The position numbers and the translations under genes were made by a program. From the NCBI GenBank assembly GCA_016937195.1, contig JAFGWK010000185.1, forward strand, positions 1-43,959: DNA of 43,959 bases, read 5' to 3'. The notes below the pieces were generated by a model. The model was not told where the DNA came from. It did not search any database and saw only the letters and a program-made list of their open reading frames with translations. The DNA comes from Paracoccaceae bacterium (GTDB taxonomy: Bacteria > Pseudomonadota > Alphaproteobacteria > Rhodobacterales > Rhodobacteraceae). Below, in pieces: positions 1 through 8,093 of this stretch; the stretch's first letter is position 1, and every line of letters begins with the position of its first letter.

Positions 1-1
1 T

Positions 2-112
2 AAGCCACGTATGGCTGCCGCGATTGCGCTGGCTAACAAAATGGCACGTGGCCTCTGGGCCATGCTGACGAAACAAGAGGATTACCGGAAACCGGTGGCG
101 GCGATGGCCTAA
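2..112 (+). pseudogene. IS110-family transposase, C-terminal end (cut by window edge)
   Basis: The frame is open from the window edge to a TAA and encodes 36 residues beginning KPRMAAAIALANKMARG and ending in KPVAAMA. This is the typical tail of IS110/IS116/IS902 transposases, which are DEDD-type recombinases of IS elements without terminal inverted repeats. Only the last part of the C-terminal domain is visible, so I cannot tell whether the full gene is intact upstream. The following ~220 bases (to about 330) look like the non-coding 3' tail of such an element. I recall similar tails from Rhodobacteraceae IS110 copies, but the exact element end cannot be fixed from this sequence. Confidence 0.75.
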
Positions 113-430
113 GCGCTCCGCGCTTGCCAACCCGTCCCGGCACGTCGGGAGTGTGAGGAGGTCACTGAACAGTAAGTGCAAAGGATCGATCAGATCCGGG
201 CCAGAGAACGCAGCATTTGTGCAGGAGCCAATGAGCTCGGTTTGTTGATATGCCTCTGATCCGCGCATCGCCATACCGGCCAGCGGCCATGTCAACACCG
301 CAGAGAAAGGCCTGATACATGACCCCACCCGATCACACGCTCGAGCCGTTCAAAAACCACTTACACCAACGGGGCATCCATACAGGCACAAATCGGTTGA
401 ACGGCAAACTTCCCCTCACCCCGAACAGAC
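113..430. other. Non-coding 3' flank of the IS110-type element
   Basis: No convincing gene is visible. The segment follows the transposase stop directly and probably includes the non-coding 3' end of the IS110 element, followed by junction DNA up to the stop codon of the IS5-type remnant. IS110 elements lack clear inverted repeats, so no boundary can be drawn. The short reading frames here do not resemble any protein. Confidence 0.4.
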
Positions 431-705
431 TCATCCTGCTGGCTTTGTAATGGGTGTGCCAAGAGCGGTGTAGCGGTTACCGCGATGCGGATCTGGATTT
501 CTGCGACCTGGCGATCAAAGTCTCTGGCCATCAGGGATTGGCCCAAGAGTTTGATGCAGTTCATCTTGCTCTCGACGCGGCTCCATCGTCGCCACAGCGC
601 GCGGCCTAAATATCGCGACGCGTTGACCGCCTCGTTCCGGGCGATGGCTCCGGCACTTGTGGGCTTCCACAGCTTGGCGTTCTTGCGCGGTGGAATGACG
701 ACTTG
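431..705 (-). pseudogene. IS5-family transposase remnant (C-terminal third, frameshifted)
   Basis: The minus strand from 705 reads QVVIPPRKNAKLW, then a stretch with ARNEAVNASRYLGRALWRRW, then KMNCIKLLGQSLMARDFDRQ. This is the conserved C-terminal third of IS5-family (IS903-like) DDE transposases, including the region around the catalytic glutamate. Around 479-480 the frame breaks, and the family ending NRYTALGTPITKPAG and a TGA (431-433) follow in another frame, consistent with a small deletion. Intact relatives, as I remember them, have about six more residues (a GYHRR-type segment) between RRW and SRVE, so a small in-frame deletion is also likely. The N-terminal two thirds are missing beyond 706. 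It is therefore a dead fragment. Confidence 0.8.
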
Positions 706-988
706 CCACGGGATTTATCCTCCACCAACGATTAGAGGCCGGTTCAACTTTGATCTGCCTATGTTTTCTGGGCTGTCAGACGCTGGAATTTCAAGCCTTC
801 TTTACCGCGTTTGACTGGCTGGGCCATTGAGAAAATGCAGGCGTTTCATACTGACTTACCCGATCGCCCTCTAAGTTCGATCCTCCTTGTGCCGTCCGAG
901 AGTCTCCTATTCCCTTATGAAGCCGTCTGCCAAATAGCGGTCAATCTAGCCCCCCTTTTTCAGCAAGAAATGCCACCCGCCATAGCCT
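706..988. other. Unassigned intergenic stretch next to IS remnants
   Basis: All frames on both strands are interrupted or unrecognisable. There is no tRNA, clear terminator or IS inverted repeat that I can see. It lies between the truncated IS5-type transposase and the 3' end of the nucleoside hydrolase gene, so it may be degraded accessory DNA. Confidence 0.4.
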
Positions 989-1924
989 TCACAGTCGCCA
1001 GATGCGCTCGATCAGCAGCGTGTAAAAGCCTGCCGCGTCGATATCGCCGACGAACAGCGCATTGGGCGCGCGATCTGTCACGCGCCACCAATCCGCCACC
1101 GTCATGCCCATCGTCAACTCGGACTGGGTCTCGATCTCGACGTTGATATGGCGGCCGGTGAACAGGTCCGGGGCGAGCAGATAGGCGATCACACAGGGAT
1201 CATGCAGAGGCGCCCCTTCAGAGCCGTATTTCGCCATATCGAACCGCTCGAAGAAATCTGTCCAGCTTGCCACCGCTTGCCCGACCTGCGTGCCCATTGC
1301 GCGAAACGCCTCGACGTGGGCGCGCGAGGTCAGCGCTTTATGCGTCACATCAAGCGGCATCATCACGATTTGAACGCCGGATTTAAACACGATTTCAGCG
1401 GCCTGTGGGTCGACGTGAATGTTGAATTCGGCAGCGGGTGTGGTGTTGCCCACCTCGAAATAAGCCCCGCCCATCAGCACGATTTCGGCCACGCGGTCCT
1501 TGATATCGGGGGCGCGCTCAAAGGCGGTGGCGATATTGGTCAGCGGCCCAAGCGGGCATAATGTGACGGTTCCCGAGGGGGCCTCGCGCAGCGTCTCGAT
1601 CAGGAAATCCACGGCGTGCTGATCTTGCAGCGTCATCTCGGGTTCGGGCAGTTCGATCCCGTCCAGCCCGCTTTTGCCATGCACGTTTTCGGCGGTGACC
1701 AATGCACGCGCCATCGGGCGATCACAGCCCGCAAAGATGCGCATATCGGACCGTCCGGCCAGTTCGCAGACCTTGCGCGCATTCACCGAGGTCAGCGCCA
1801 GCGGCACATTGCCCGCCACGCAGGTGATGCCCAGCACCTCCAATTCGGGACTGGCCAAGGCCAGTAGGATGGCGACCGCGTCGTCTTGGCCGGGATCTGT
1901 GTCGATGATGATCTTGCGCGTCAT
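989..1924 (-). CDS. Inosine/uridine-preferring nucleoside hydrolase
   Basis: A 311-residue cytoplasmic enzyme that hydrolyses the N-glycosidic bond of ribonucleosides to a base and ribose (nucleoside salvage). The N-terminal calcium-binding signature is plain: IIIDTDPGQDDAVAIL at residues 5-20, with D8, D10, D14 and D15. PLGPLTNIA, the EFNIHVDPQAA metal/ribose-binding segment and a C-terminal HDPC motif are also present, and the length matches the IU-NH family. The start at 1924 is chosen over an upstream in-frame ATG at 2017 because AGAGGA precedes it and the DTDPG motif then sits at the usual N-terminal position. No transporter is adjacent, so the preferred nucleoside cannot be deduced. Its 3' side faces the IS debris. 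Confidence 0.92.
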   Translation of the reverse strand: MTRKIIIDTDPGQDDAVAILLALASPELEVLGITCVAGNVPLALTSVNARKVCELAGRSDMRIFAGCDRPMARALVTAENVHGKSGLDGIELPEPEMTLQDQHAVDFLIETLREAPSGTVTLCPLGPLTNIATAFERAPDIKDRVAEIVLMGGAYFEVGNTTPAAEFNIHVDPQAAEIVFKSGVQIVMMPLDVTHKALTSRAHVEAFRAMGTQVGQAVASWTDFFERFDMAKYGSEGAPLHDPCVIAYLLAPDLFTGRHINVEIETQSELTMGMTVADWWRVTDRAPNALFVGDIDAAGFYTLLIERIWRL

Positions 1925-2064
1925 GTTTTTCCTCTTGTTGTCGCGCCAAGATGGGACAGGGCGCAGGCATTGTCCATGCGCCGTGAAAGCAACCTCAATC
2001 GGGCATTTTTTCGCCATATTGCGCCGCTAATTCTAAAGACAACCAGAAAACCCGGAGGCAGACC

Positions 2065-2841
2065 ATGACCCGTCGCCATCACATTTTCATCGCGTCGCCC
2101 GCCTCGGGAGCCCTCGGGGCACATATCGCGCGTACGCTGGCAAGCGGACAGAAAGACTTGGCCAAGGCAGGGTATGGTGCAGCGGTGTTAGGGCCCCATC
2201 GCAAGGGGCAGATTCATCTCGATGCAGCGCTGATCGGCCAAGCGGAATGTGGGTTGTTTCACTTCTTTGGCGATGCGCGCGCGCGGGCATCTCAATTCGC
2301 GCAGCGTCTGAGCGCGCCGATTGGGCGCGTTGTGATCCACACGCTGCCCTACGATCAATATTATCCCATGATGTGGCGTCACCTGGCCGTGACGCGCGCG
2401 CTCAACCCCTTTGCAGGGGCGACAGCGCGCTTGCTAGAGCGCCCGCGCGGTTGGGTGCAGGTGATCGAAGATTTGCATGCTGCGTTGCAGCCCCAAGAAA
2501 TCGTGGTGCTGCCCGCCCCGGTTCTGGTGGATGAGGCGCTGGCTGCCCTTGTTCCCGGTGCGCATCTTGATGCGCGCACGCCCACGCTGCCGGATCATTG
2601 CGATAGCGAAATTGCGATGCTTCAACGGCTACACCGCGCCAATGTCTCGCTGGCTCCGCATCAGGTGCAACGTCTCAGCAAGTTTCACGCACGCCAACCC
2701 CAAGGTGCACCGCTGGCCGGGTTTAAAGTGCTGGATGCGCGAAAGCTGCGCCAGCGCTACTGCCGCGATATGGCCCAGATCGCCACGATGGCGCGCACGC
2801 GCATCGGTGCCGATCTGGAGTTTGCAATCGCGGCGCAATAA
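2065..2841 (+). CDS. Uncharacterised protein, 258 aa
   Basis: This gene has a strong GGAGG ribosome-binding site seven bases before the ATG and a coding bias like its neighbours. The product is soluble, with no signal peptide and no membrane segment. The N-terminus (HHIFIASPASGALGAHIARTLAS) looks like a beta strand followed by a glycine-containing loop and helix. A later segment (RVVIHTLPYDQYYPMMWRHLAV) and a C-terminal Arg-rich helix region (KLRQRYCRDMAQIATMARTRIGADLEF) stand out. It could be a distant sulfotransferase- or glycosyltransferase-like fold, but no PAPS or other catalytic motif is convincing. It is divergent from the nucleoside hydrolase and convergent, with a six-base gap, with the iron-binding protein gene. 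Function unknown. Confidence 0.8.
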   Translation: MTRRHHIFIASPASGALGAHIARTLASGQKDLAKAGYGAAVLGPHRKGQIHLDAALIGQAECGLFHFFGDARARASQFAQRLSAPIGRVVIHTLPYDQYYPMMWRHLAVTRALNPFAGATARLLERPRGWVQVIEDLHAALQPQEIVVLPAPVLVDEALAALVPGAHLDARTPTLPDHCDSEIAMLQRLHRANVSLAPHQVQRLSKFHARQPQGAPLAGFKVLDARKLRQRYCRDMAQIATMARTRIGADLEFAIAAQ

Positions 2842-2847
2842 CGCGCC

Positions 2848-3858
2848 TTAGCCGTCGAAATCGACCTGATCGATCAGCTTGAGCGCGGCGGGGCGTAGCT
2901 GCGCGATCTCATCAAGCGAAAGGGTGTCAGGCGTCAACTCTCCCCAGCTTGCCACCAGATCCGAGCGCTTCACGCCCGCCTTGACCGGAAACTCGTGATT
3001 GGTCTCGGCATAGATTTCCTGCGCCTGATCCGAGACCAGAAATTCCATCAATTTCAACGCCTCGGCCTTGTTTGGCGCGGCTTTGGTCATCGCCACACCG
3101 GAAATGTTGACATGCGTACCCCCGCCCTCAAAGACCGGGAACTCAAGGCGCACCGCATTGGCCCATGCCTGCTGTTCGGGATCCGCCAGCATCTGGCCCA
3201 TGTAATAGGTGTTGCCTAGCGAGATATCGCATTCACCCGCCCAGATTGATTTGACCTGACTGCGGTCATTGCCCTCGGGGCGCTTGGCAAGATTGGCCTT
3301 GAGGCCCTCAAGCCAGATTTTGGTTTCGGCCTCGCCGTGATGGGCCAGATAGGCGGCGGTGAGCGCCACGTTGTAATCGCTGGTGAACGAGCGGGTGCAG
3401 ATCCGGCCCTTCCATTTCGGATTGGCGAGATCCTCATAGGTGGTCACTTCGCCCGGCGCGACACGCTCCTTGGACGCATAGACGATGCGCGCCCGCGTGC
3501 TTAGCGCGAACCACTGGTTGCCCGGATCGCGCAGGTTGGCGGGGATCGCGGCGATCAGGGCAGGGTCGTCGACCGGCTGGGTCACGCCTGCGGCCACCAC
3601 CTCTTCGATGCGGGCGATATCGACCGTCAGCACCAGATCGGCGGGGCTGCGTTTGCCCTCGGCGCGCAGGCGTTCCAGCATGCCCTTATCGACGAAGGCG
3701 GTGTTCACCTTGATGCCGGTTTGCGCGGTGAACGCGTCAAAAAGCGGGGCGATCAGCTCGGGTTGGCGATGCGAATAGACGTTCACATCGGCCAGCACGG
3801 GGCTGGCGATCAGGGTGACCAAAGGCAGGGCCAAAGTCAGGGGTAGGTGTGTTTTCAT
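2848..3858 (-). CDS. Fe(3+) ABC transporter, periplasmic substrate-binding protein (FbpA/AfuA type)
   Basis: A 336-residue exported protein with a clear Sec signal peptide (residues 1-23, ending SPVLA before DVNVYSHRQ). The mature part has the class II periplasmic-binding fold of ferric-binding proteins: the NVYSHR start, a TGIKVNT segment and the paired tyrosines Y218-Y219 (LGNTYYMGQM) that bind Fe(3+) in FbpA/FutA relatives. It would capture ferric iron for an inner-membrane permease. The permease and ATPase genes that usually follow are not next to it: the downstream neighbour is the convergent unknown gene at 2065-2841. It must therefore work with a transporter elsewhere. CAGGAGAG precedes the start. 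No certain Fur, RirA or Irr box could be recognised upstream. Confidence 0.9.
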   Translation of the reverse strand: MKTHLPLTLALPLVTLIASPVLADVNVYSHRQPELIAPLFDAFTAQTGIKVNTAFVDKGMLERLRAEGKRSPADLVLTVDIARIEEVVAAGVTQPVDDPALIAAIPANLRDPGNQWFALSTRARIVYASKERVAPGEVTTYEDLANPKWKGRICTRSFTSDYNVALTAAYLAHHGEAETKIWLEGLKANLAKRPEGNDRSQVKSIWAGECDISLGNTYYMGQMLADPEQQAWANAVRLEFPVFEGGGTHVNISGVAMTKAAPNKAEALKLMEFLVSDQAQEIYAETNHEFPVKAGVKRSDLVASWGELTPDTLSLDEIAQLRPAALKLIDQVDFDG

Positions 3859-3954
3859 GTCTCTCTCCTGTCACGCGGTTCGCGGCCAGAGGTAGAAGGC
3901 GATCACGGCTTCGTCAATAGTTGAGTGAAATAATCGGAAATAAATATTGGACAT

Positions 3955-3993
3955 TAAAAAACGCCCAGCGCAGAGCGGGCGCCGGGCGTTTTT
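3955..3993 (-). terminator. Rho-independent terminator after the ABC-F gene
   Basis: A GC-rich inverted repeat (ACGCCC-A-GCGC ... GCGC-C-GGGCGT, 3961-3989) is flanked by runs of A on the left and T on the right. It can act on both strands, but its position directly after the ABC-F stop codon (minus strand) fits termination of that gene and insulation of the downstream iron-binding protein gene. Confidence 0.85.
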
Positions 3994-4027
3994 AAGTTGC
4001 AATGGGGGGCAGCGCCCTTGCTGGCGA

Positions 4028-5911
4028 TCAGCCCTTTTCAGCCGCCTCAAATTTTTCCAGTGCTTCAAGCCACAAGCCTTCGGCGCGGGTCATCGCGGTG
4101 CGCAGCTCTGCGTGTTTTTTTGACCACCGCTCGGCTTCGGCGGCGCGGGCTGCGGAATAAAGCTTGGGATCGGCCATGATCGCATCCAGCTTTTCCATCA
4201 TCTCCGCCAGCTTGGCCACGCGCGCCTCGCTTTCGCGCAATGCCTTTTTCAGGTTTTGACGTTCATCGCGCGCAGGCTTGGGCGCGCTTGGCGTGGCTGG
4301 TGCGGCAGCTTTTTGCGCCTGCTTGGCGGATTTCTGTTTGCCTGCCGGAGCGGGTGGGGCCAGCAATTCGGCGCGGTAGCTGTCGAGATCGCCGTTATAA
4401 GGGGCGACGCCGCCATCTTTGACCAGCCATAGCCGATCCGCCACCAAGCTGAGCAAGTGCATGTCGTGGCTGACCAAAATCACCGCGCCGGAATATTCCG
4501 TAAGCGCCGAAACAAGCGCCTCGCGACTTTCGATATCAAGGTGGTTGGTCGGCTCGTCCAAAATCAGCAGATGGGGCGCATCGAGCGTCGCCAGCAGCAG
4601 CGACAGCCGCGCCTTTTGCCCGCCCGAGAGCTTGCCCACAGCCGTTTCCGCCTGATCAGCGCGCAGACCAAAGCCCGCCAGACGTGCGCGCAGTTTGGCC
4701 TGTGCCTCATCGGGGCGCTGGCTGCGCAAATGCTGCAACGGCGTTTCATCAAGATGCAGCTCGTCCACCTGATGCTGGGCGAAATAGCCGATGCGCAGCT
4801 TGGAGGAGCGGGTGATCTTACCCTCCATCGCGGCCAGCTTATCGGCCAGAAATTTCGACAAGGTCGATTTGCCCTCGCCATTGCGCCCGAGCAGCGCGAT
4901 GCGGTCGTCCTGGTCGATGCGCAGATCCAGCCGCTTGAGGATCGCGGGGCCACCATAGCCCACGGCCGCGCCCTCCATCGTGATGATCGGCGGGCTCAGC
5001 TGTTCGGGTTCGGGAAAGGTGAACACCTGCTGCGCCGCTTCTTCGGGCGCAGTGATCGGCACCATCTTTTCGAGCATTTTCACACGGGCTTGGGCTTGCT
5101 TGGCTTTGCTGGCCTTTGCACGAAAGCGATCCACGAAGCTTTGCAGATGGGCGCGGCGCGTGTCTTGTTTCTTGGCCTGTGCGGCTTGGGCCTCACGGCG
5201 CAGCGCACGGGTGCGTGCAAACGTGTCATAGCCGCCCTGATACAGCGTGAGCTGACGCTCTTCGAGATGCAGGATCGCGCCCACCGCGCGGTTTAGCAGA
5301 TCGCGGTCGTGGCTGATCACGATCACCGTATGGGGGTAGCGGGCCAGATATTGTTCTAGCCACAGCGCGCCTTCCAGATCGAGATAGTTCGTCGGTTCGT
5401 CCAGCAGCAGCAGGTCGGGCTGGGCAAACAGCACGCCTGCCAGCGCCACGCGCATCCGCCAACCGCCCGAGAAATCGGAACAGGGGCGGGCTTGGGCCTC
5501 GTTGTCAAAGCCAAGACCGCGCAGGATCGAGCTGGCGCGCGCCTCGCCCGACCACGCGTCAATATCAACCAGACGGGTCTGGATGTCAGCGATGCGGTGG
5601 GCGTCGGTGGCGGTTTCGGATTCTGCCAGTAGGCTGGCGCGCTCCTCATCGGCGGCTAGTACCGTATCCAAAAGCGAGGTCGAGGACGAGGGCACTTCCT
5701 GTGCCACACCGCCGACCTTAGCGCGCGAGGGCAGGGTGATGTCCCCGCCATCCAACGACAGCTCGCCCCGGATCAGACGAAACAGCGTGGTCTTGCCCGC
5801 GCCATTGGGCCCGACAAGGCCGACCTTATGGCCCTCGGGAATGGTGGCAGAGGCCCCAGCAAACAGCGGGCGACCCTCGATCGAATAAGAGATATCTGTG
5901 ATGCGTAACAT
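4028..5911 (-). CDS. ABC-F family ATPase, YheS-type ribosome-associated factor
   Basis: 627 residues with two ABC domains and no membrane segment, the mark of ABC-F proteins that act on the ribosome rather than as transporters. Domain 1 has Walker A GPNGAGKTT (34-42), signature FSGGW (147-151) and Walker B LLLLDEPTNYLD (167-178). Domain 2 has GRNGEGKST (342-350), LSGGQ (428-432) and LLILDEPTNHLD (448-459). Between them lies the P-site tRNA interaction motif linker (about 235-295, with SFVDRFRAKASKAKQAQ), which is very like E. coli YheS. After about residue 535 a basic, coiled-coil C-terminal extension follows. The start at 5911 is fixed by GGGAGG five bases upstream; an in-frame upstream extension to 6040 lacks family similarity. 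The exact role of YheS-type factors in translation is still poorly defined. Confidence 0.93.
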   Translation of the reverse strand: MLRITDISYSIEGRPLFAGASATIPEGHKVGLVGPNGAGKTTLFRLIRGELSLDGGDITLPSRAKVGGVAQEVPSSSTSLLDTVLAADEERASLLAESETATDAHRIADIQTRLVDIDAWSGEARASSILRGLGFDNEAQARPCSDFSGGWRMRVALAGVLFAQPDLLLLDEPTNYLDLEGALWLEQYLARYPHTVIVISHDRDLLNRAVGAILHLEERQLTLYQGGYDTFARTRALRREAQAAQAKKQDTRRAHLQSFVDRFRAKASKAKQAQARVKMLEKMVPITAPEEAAQQVFTFPEPEQLSPPIITMEGAAVGYGGPAILKRLDLRIDQDDRIALLGRNGEGKSTLSKFLADKLAAMEGKITRSSKLRIGYFAQHQVDELHLDETPLQHLRSQRPDEAQAKLRARLAGFGLRADQAETAVGKLSGGQKARLSLLLATLDAPHLLILDEPTNHLDIESREALVSALTEYSGAVILVSHDMHLLSLVADRLWLVKDGGVAPYNGDLDSYRAELLAPPAPAGKQKSAKQAQKAAAPATPSAPKPARDERQNLKKALRESEARVAKLAEMMEKLDAIMADPKLYSAARAAEAERWSKKHAELRTAMTRAEGLWLEALEKFEAAEKG

Positions 5912-6142
5912 GCGCCCTCCCTTGCAGCAGGCAGATGGGCGCGTCAATCGGCGCTGCGCGGATGGGGTGAATTTGTTGCCCACAAAAGGCGTGCGCCCCT
6001 TCATCAAGTTGCAACGAAACTGTGCCATATCGGGGTGCAAGACGCGCAGGAGGGCTTTTCAAGCCTTGCCCTGCATGCTAGCAGGCGCGTGATATTCAGG
6101 ACCGGATTGACCGGCCACGAAGCATGAAAGAAAGGGTCTCAC

Positions 6143-6565
6143 ATGGCCATCGAACGCACGTTCAGCATCATCAAGCCCGATGCAACCAAGCGCAACCTTA
6201 CCGGCAAAATCAATGCCAAGTTCGAAGAAGCGGGTCTGCGCATCGTCGCGCAAAAGCGCATTCAGATGACGATGGAGCAAGCCGGTCAGTTCTACGCAGT
6301 CCACAAAGAGCGTCCGTTCTATGGCGAACTGTGCGAGTTCATGGTCTCCGAGCCGGTCGTTGTGCAAGTGCTTGAGGGCGAAGGCGCGATCTTGAAAAAC
6401 CGCGAAGTGATGGGCGCAACCAACCCGGCTGACGCCGCTGACGGCACGATCCGCAAGGAATTCGCGCTCTCCGTGGGCGAGAACTCGGTGCATGGCTCGG
6501 ACGCGCCCGAAACCGCAGCAGAAGAAATCGCGTTCTTCTTCTCGGGTCTCGAAATCGTCGGCTGA
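6143..6565 (+). CDS. ndk: Nucleoside diphosphate kinase
   Basis: A 140-residue cytoplasmic enzyme that transfers the gamma phosphate of ATP to NDPs through a phospho-histidine and so balances the NTP pools. The whole family pattern is present: N-terminal [12 protein letters not shown], the H-K-E-R-PFY segment (54-60), [18 protein letters not shown] (87-104) and the active-site motif ENSVHGSD with catalytic His117. Length is exactly that of bacterial Ndk. A weak AAAGGG stands upstream. The stop codon abuts the stop codon of the convergent TfoX-like gene with no spacing. Confidence 0.98.
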   Translation: MAIERTFSIIKPDATKRNLTGKINAKFEEAGLRIVAQKRIQMTMEQAGQFYAVHKERPFYGELCEFMVSEPVVVQVLEGEGAILKNREVMGATNPADAADGTIRKEFALSVGENSVHGSDAPETAAEEIAFFFSGLEIVG

Positions 6566-6913
6566 TCAGCGTTTTTCGCGCAAACCGATCTCATCAAGGG
6601 CCGCATCCAATTGGGTGCGGCCTTTGTCTGTTGGGGGAAGGGTAGCTTTTATCTCGGTGCACAGCACGTCAAAAGATTTGCGCAGTTTTGCTTTTTCGGT
6701 GCCCCGGCAATCGTTCCAAGGCCGACCTTGAAGGGCCATATGCAGCGCGTAATAGCCAATGAAATGCGCACTGTTGCCCGCAGCCAACCAAGCGCGATAG
6801 GCCTCATGGGCGCCGAGTGCGCGCAATTGCTGCGCACTGGTGATCCCGGCGCTGGCAAAGCCCTGCGCACTGGCAGGACCAAGGCCGGAAATGGAGGTGA
6901 TCTGGTCACTCAT
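6566..6913 (-). CDS. TfoX/Sxy C-terminal-domain protein
   Basis: 115 residues. The N-terminus (ISGLGPASAQGFASAGITSAQQLRALGAHEAYRAWLA) is the helix-hairpin-helix-like TfoX_C domain, which in gammaproteobacterial Sxy/TfoX is joined to an N-terminal domain and controls competence genes. Here the domain stands alone with a short charged tail (ends LREKR), a common arrangement in alphaproteobacteria whose function is not established. It probably binds DNA or protein through the HhH-like element. The gene is convergent with ndk, and the two stop codons are directly adjacent. A DNA-uptake role is not implied by the context. Confidence 0.85.
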   Translation of the reverse strand: MSDQITSISGLGPASAQGFASAGITSAQQLRALGAHEAYRAWLAAGNSAHFIGYYALHMALQGRPWNDCRGTEKAKLRKSFDVLCTEIKATLPPTDKGRTQLDAALDEIGLREKR

Positions 6914-7064
6914 CTTGCACCTACACGCAATCGCGAGGGGCGCAGACTGACGCGGGGCGCAATATTACGCAAGTCGTGCTTCGAGTCGGCGCAAGATTGC
7001 GAAAATAGCGTTGGTGAGGGAGAGGCGTCTCGCGCCCCCGTGAGGGCACGTCGCCAAGACGATC

Positions 7065-7199
7065 TTAGATCGACGCCCAATCGTTAAAGACGGTGCCGCC
7101 CTGTTGCTGCGCGCCGCCGCTTTGGCCTTGTTGCTGGCTGGGACGGGGTGATCCGCCCTGTTGTTGTTGGCCCGATTGGCCGCCCGATTGCTGTTGCAT
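7065..7199 (-). CDS. Gln/Gly-rich microprotein, 44 aa
   Basis: A small gene with GAGG eight bases before the ATG at 7199. The product is almost entirely low complexity: QQQ, GG and SGG repeats from residue 1 to 35, followed by a more ordinary tail GTVFNDWASI. I do not know a function. The distinct hydrophobic C-terminal tail after a disordered linker suggests a short interaction motif, but this is inference. The frame extends upstream to 7370, but that part is not repeat-like and lacks a good ribosome-binding site. It stands alone between the TfoX-like gene and the Rrf2 regulator. Confidence 0.5.
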   Translation of the reverse strand: MQQQSGGQSGQQQQGGSPRPSQQQGQSGGAQQQGGTVFNDWASI

Positions 7200-7425
7200 G
7201 ACATCTGCCTCATCATGAGTCGCGTTTGCAGGGTGAGTCCCGCTTGTGGTGCGACAATTAGGCTCAGGCTTGGGCCAATTAAAGGGGGGGTCAAGAAAAA
7301 CTGAATTCTGAGCGCATTCGTGTGATCGCGCGTTACAAAACTGTGACGCAGGCGACACAAAACTTACCATCAGCCGACGATTCGGGTGTTTTTATGGCGC
7401 AGCGTCTGGGCTCTGGTGATCCTTG

Positions 7426-7914
7426 CTAGCTCACCGTATTTGCTGTGCCGCCTGCGGCGCAGATGCGCACGCGCTCGCCCCCATCCATATGCAAAATCGC
7501 CTCAAGGGCCGCGTTATCTTCGACCAGATCGGCAAGCGTTCTGCGATCAAGCGAGGCGTAAAATGCCTCAAGCGCATCCATCAAAGCGTCGCGCAACAGA
7601 CAGGCCTGCGAGAGCGGGCAAGTATTTGTATCCGCGTCAAAACACTCGGCGAAGGGCAAAATCCCTTCAAAGCTGCGCAGAACATCCCCAACCCCGATCT
7701 TTACAGGAGCGCGCGCAAGCTCCAATCCGCCAGCGCGTCCGCGATGGGTCTGGATGAACCCGGTTTGTGCCAGCGTGTTCACCACCTGCGCAAGATGATT
7801 TTCCGAGGCATTGCAGGCCACAGCGATCTCGTGTTTGCGCACAATCCGGTCAGGATTTACTGCGCAAAACATTAGTACACGCATCGCGAGGTTGCTTCGA
7901 GTGGTCAGCCGCAT
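7426..7914 (-). CDS. Rrf2-family transcriptional regulator, Fe-S type (NsrR-like)
   Basis: 162 residues with the winged-helix start MRLTTRSNLAMRVLMF, the recognition helix region (NASENHLAQVVNTLAQTGFIQTHRGRAGGLELAR) typical of Rrf2 proteins, and three cysteines C91, C99 and C105 (C-x7-C-x5-C) placed where NsrR/IscR/RsrR proteins ligate an Fe-S cluster. It therefore probably senses NO, redox state, iron or a sulfur species. GGAGG lies five bases before the ATG. The gene is divergent from the sulfide:quinone oxidoreductase-like gene, and the shared 179-base intergenic region contains inverted repeats, so it likely controls that operon and itself. NsrR is the nearest known relative by cysteine layout, but the ligand is not proven. 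Confidence 0.9.
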   Translation of the reverse strand: MRLTTRSNLAMRVLMFCAVNPDRIVRKHEIAVACNASENHLAQVVNTLAQTGFIQTHRGRAGGLELARAPVKIGVGDVLRSFEGILPFAECFDADTNTCPLSQACLLRDALMDALEAFYASLDRRTLADLVEDNAALEAILHMDGGERVRICAAGGTANTVS

Positions 7915-7960
7915 TCATGCCTCCGGGGCTTGGTTGGTCTCACTCATACGTGATAATTTT

Positions 7961-8017
7961 CGCATCCTGTTTGATTTGAGTCAGTTCACGCGAACTTAAT
8001 AATACATCACAGATGCG
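7961..8017. promoter_or_regulatory. Candidate Rrf2 operator and promoter between the regulator and the SQR-like gene
   Basis: Three elements are seen directly: an interrupted inverted repeat CGCATCCTGT (7961-7970) / ACAGATGCG (8009-8017); inside it a symmetric AGTTC-ACGC-GAACT (7983-7996); and a promoter-like TTGAGT ... TAATAC with an 18-base spacer on the plus strand, overlapping the inner palindrome. This is the expected place for an Rrf2 protein to block or activate the sqr-like operon. The pairing of site and regulator is inference from position. Confidence 0.4.
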
Positions 8018-8093
8018 TCATTATGTCAGCGCCCGTCGTTGTACACGATGGAATACATGCAGCCTAACGAATATGTTTTTGGAGGCAGCCAGC

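Noticed and set aside
485-814. 109-residue plus-strand frame in the IS region
   Set aside because: Overlaps the antisense IS5-type transposase fragment and continues into unassigned DNA; no similarity to a known protein.
3890-3960. Fur, Irr or RirA box before the ferric-binding protein gene
   Set aside because: AT-rich, but no palindrome fits the known consensus motifs well enough.
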